Below, in pieces: positions 62,176 through 64,000 of a stretch of DNA of 64,000 bases. The position numbers and the translations under genes are program-made. The notes beneath the pieces were generated by a model. It made no database searches. It was not told the origin of the DNA and was given only the letters and a program-made list of their open reading frames with translations. Positions within the stretch are counted from its first letter, which is position 1; the number at the start of each line of letters is the position of its first letter. Origin of the DNA: Sclerotinia nivalis (Eukaryota; Ascomycota; Leotiomycetes; Helotiales; Sclerotiniaceae); NCBI GenBank assembly GCA_029531795.1, contig JAPEIS010000005.1, positions 1,610,001 through 1,674,000 of the forward strand, read 5' to 3'.

Positions 62176-62793
62176 TTATGCTGCACGAGACCTTGGAGGT
62201 GAGGGAAATCTTTGCAGGAAATATAGTAAATATGAATCCAGGTGGTTGGGATTGAGCCAACGAGAGACGAATAGACGGTGAATAAGAGACAAGCCCAGCA
62301 AGCGCTATAATGTTTGTGATAATTGAAAAGTAAAAGTATGTGGTTGCACTGGCACTTTACAGAGGGTTGGTTGATCAAAGGGAAAAAAATCTGAGATGAA
62401 GAAAATCTCTTAGTCACGAAATTCTCAATTTCGTAAGAGAAAATCCCAAACCACAACTTTAATATGCGGGGAAAGGGAGGGGTCCCTTTATGGCACACGT
62501 CGAATAATTAGAATTAATTAGATGAAAGGGATTGTTCAATGATAATAGAAATTTAAAGAAAATGCTGCCTTGACTTTTTTGAGTGTGTTTTGTATTGTTG
62601 TGTTGTATTGGTTGTTGTTGCATATGTGCGTTAAAAGAGTCCCACGTTGTTGTTGAGTGGTTGAAATTTATGCTTTGGCAAGGCAAAGGTGGAGGGATGA
62701 TCCGTACGGTAGTTATTACTAGGGAGGTACGGAGTACTGTAGGGAATGGCTTTAGAAAGAAGCGTAGAAGAGTGGAAGGAGTATGGTGAATAA

Positions 62794-62859
62794 TCTAATG
62801 AATATCTAATGAATATCTAATGAATATCTAATGAATATCTAATGAATATCTAATGAATA
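62794..62859. repeat. 11-bp tandem repeat (TCTAATGAATA)6
   Basis: Six perfect head-to-tail copies of an 11-bp AT-rich unit, located in the upstream region of the F-box-like gene. Confidence 0.96.
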
Positions 62860-62977
62860 TCAATCAAATAGTTCCAAGTGCCCAATGTTGGGCGCGTAAA
62901 CAAATGAATCATTCTCACCCAAATAGTGTAGTGTAGTTTTGGTAGTTTTGGAACTGAACCCCTTATGATATGGGTAG

Positions 62978-63008
62978 TAGTAGGTAAGTAATATTTACTT
63001 ACCTACTA
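62978..63008. repeat. Perfect 14-bp inverted repeat with 3-bp loop
   Basis: TAGTAGGTAAGTAA at 62978-62991 is followed by TAT and its exact reverse complement at 62995-63008. The arms contain the TAGGTA word that recurs in other spacers of this window. Confidence 0.95.
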
Positions 63009-64000
63009 AGAAAACAAGTGAATAATAACTGAAATAATTAGGTAAGTGGTAAGTGGTAAGTTGCCTTCTATTATCTCAGGTGATTCCAAAACCCCATGAA
63101 TCGCTTGAGTAATGCAAACAGAAGAACCAAAAGAGGCTGATAACATCACCAGTATAGTAAGGTATAGGTTATGAGGGACCCTTTGGAGGGGAATGAGAGA
63201 AAGTGTGTTCTGAGCTATGATAATCCTTGCTTGATATCCATTGTTCGTAAGTCGCAAGGTTTATGGCATAATCCTTGAAATCTCCAATGTAACACGCTAA
63301 GAATGATATTTCTTTGTCAAAGAATATGTATAACCAACGGCTGGTTTGTTGAGAGTGAAAATGAATAGGACGCGTGATGTACTTATTTTCCCCATAATCT
63401 GGTTAATCAAGCAGAAGAAGTTAAAGGGAGGACCCGGTCGACATCAAATCAATTTGGCAGCGGAGAAGCAGAGATCATGAGGCTTGGCAAGGATGCAGCT
63501 ATTACGTCTTCAGAATCAATTTTCTTCTGTGGGGATATATGGCGACAGCCAGAAAGGATTCTTATGAAGTAATAGAATGATGGTATTTGATGAGAAGTAC
63601 ACGAGATGTATGAACAAGGAAGGCAACACCTTGATGGTCGAACATTCTGGAGGACTACATCCAGCATAACGTACTTTCGATGAGTTTTTGCGTGAGAAGT
63701 GCATTAAATGATCGAATTGCCATTATTGTTCCGATTCTTTGGATCGCTTAAAAACGCCCAGACTCGGTTACATGAGGATAATTCCGACAAATCAAAAATT
63801 CATGATTTGAGGTTAGGAAAAACACTCTGTATACATTCTGCTGCATCCACTGCATCCATTGCATCCATACCTGGGGTCCAGAATCCAATATTACTTCATC
63901 TCCATGCGGCTGTTATTTAGATTCTATCGATTACCCACAGCTATGGCTACAACTACAACACCGATATTATCAACAAAATGACCTTGGAGAAAATCACCCC

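Larger units (their letters stand above)
62176..64000. other. Intergenic to window end
   Basis: Upstream of the F-box-like gene no further supportable gene is seen before the right edge. The stretch contains an 11-bp tandem repeat and a perfect inverted repeat described separately. A 70-codon frame at 63708-63920 has no recognisable content but could belong to a gene continuing outside. Confidence 0.5.

Noticed and set aside
1..64000. Search for tRNA, rRNA, CRISPR and transposase genes
   Set aside because: No cloverleaf with a good B box, no rRNA-like stretch, no spaced repeat array and no transposase or reverse-transcriptase motif was found by eye.

Overview
The window is eukaryotic and comes from a filamentous ascomycete fungus. 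Most genes are split by short introns of 45 to 110 nt with GTANGT donors, CTAAC/CTGAC branch sites and YAG acceptors. The proteins are typical Pezizomycotina housekeeping products, and the intergenic DNA is AT-rich with many microsatellites. The gene set would fit a Leotiomycete such as the Botrytis/Sclerotinia group, but that placement is inference. All exon joins below were made by hand and checked for splice signals and codon phase. No rRNA, tRNA, CRISPR array or intact transposon was seen.

Layout, left to right. 1-1266 (-): leucine-rich-repeat protein kinase of a bacterial-looking type, cut by the window edge. 1862-3319 (+): actin-related protein Arp4. 3546-5312 (-): D-serine dehydratase. 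6000-9384 (+): TFIID subunit TAF1. 9385-18173: 8.8 kb gene-poor region. 18174-20251 (+): Rlm1-type MADS-box factor. 21409-22399 (-): short-chain dehydrogenase. About 24029-24180: decayed MFS transporter fragment. 25196-26082 (+): small secreted SnoaL-like protein. 28110-28658 (-): single-pass membrane protein with Lys-Arg repeats. 29750-31253 (+): SRPK-like kinase. 32081-34124 (-): secreted aspartic protease. 36401-37008 (-): RNA polymerase II subunit Rpb11. 37748-39139 (+): nitronate monooxygenase-like flavoprotein. 39589-40958 (-): DUF3716 protein with a poly-Glu tail. 41947-44409 (-): vacuolar amino-acid transporter. 45462-50038 (+): cation-chloride cotransporter Vhc1. 51971-53694 (+): DNA polymerase delta small subunit. 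54667-57895 (-): Uds1-domain coiled-coil protein. 59951-62175 (-): F-box/LRR-like protein.

The genes do not form a pathway cluster. Several serve core nuclear functions (Arp4, TAF1, Rpb11, Pol31). Two are transporters placed head to head across a promoter with clustered CCAAT boxes. Others are accessory or secreted proteins (SnoaL-like, aspartic protease, SDR, nitronate monooxygenase, Lys-Arg repeat protein). The accessory genes lie mainly between 21 and 39 kb, which is also where the transporter relic and the long empty spacers are.

The points most worth a second look are the intronless LRR-kinase at the left edge, whose architecture matches a bacterial family; the SRPK-like kinase whose catalytic-loop Asn is Ser; the Lys-Arg repeat membrane protein; a 14-bp perfect inverted repeat at 62978-63008; and the 8.8-kb spacer in front of the MADS-box gene.
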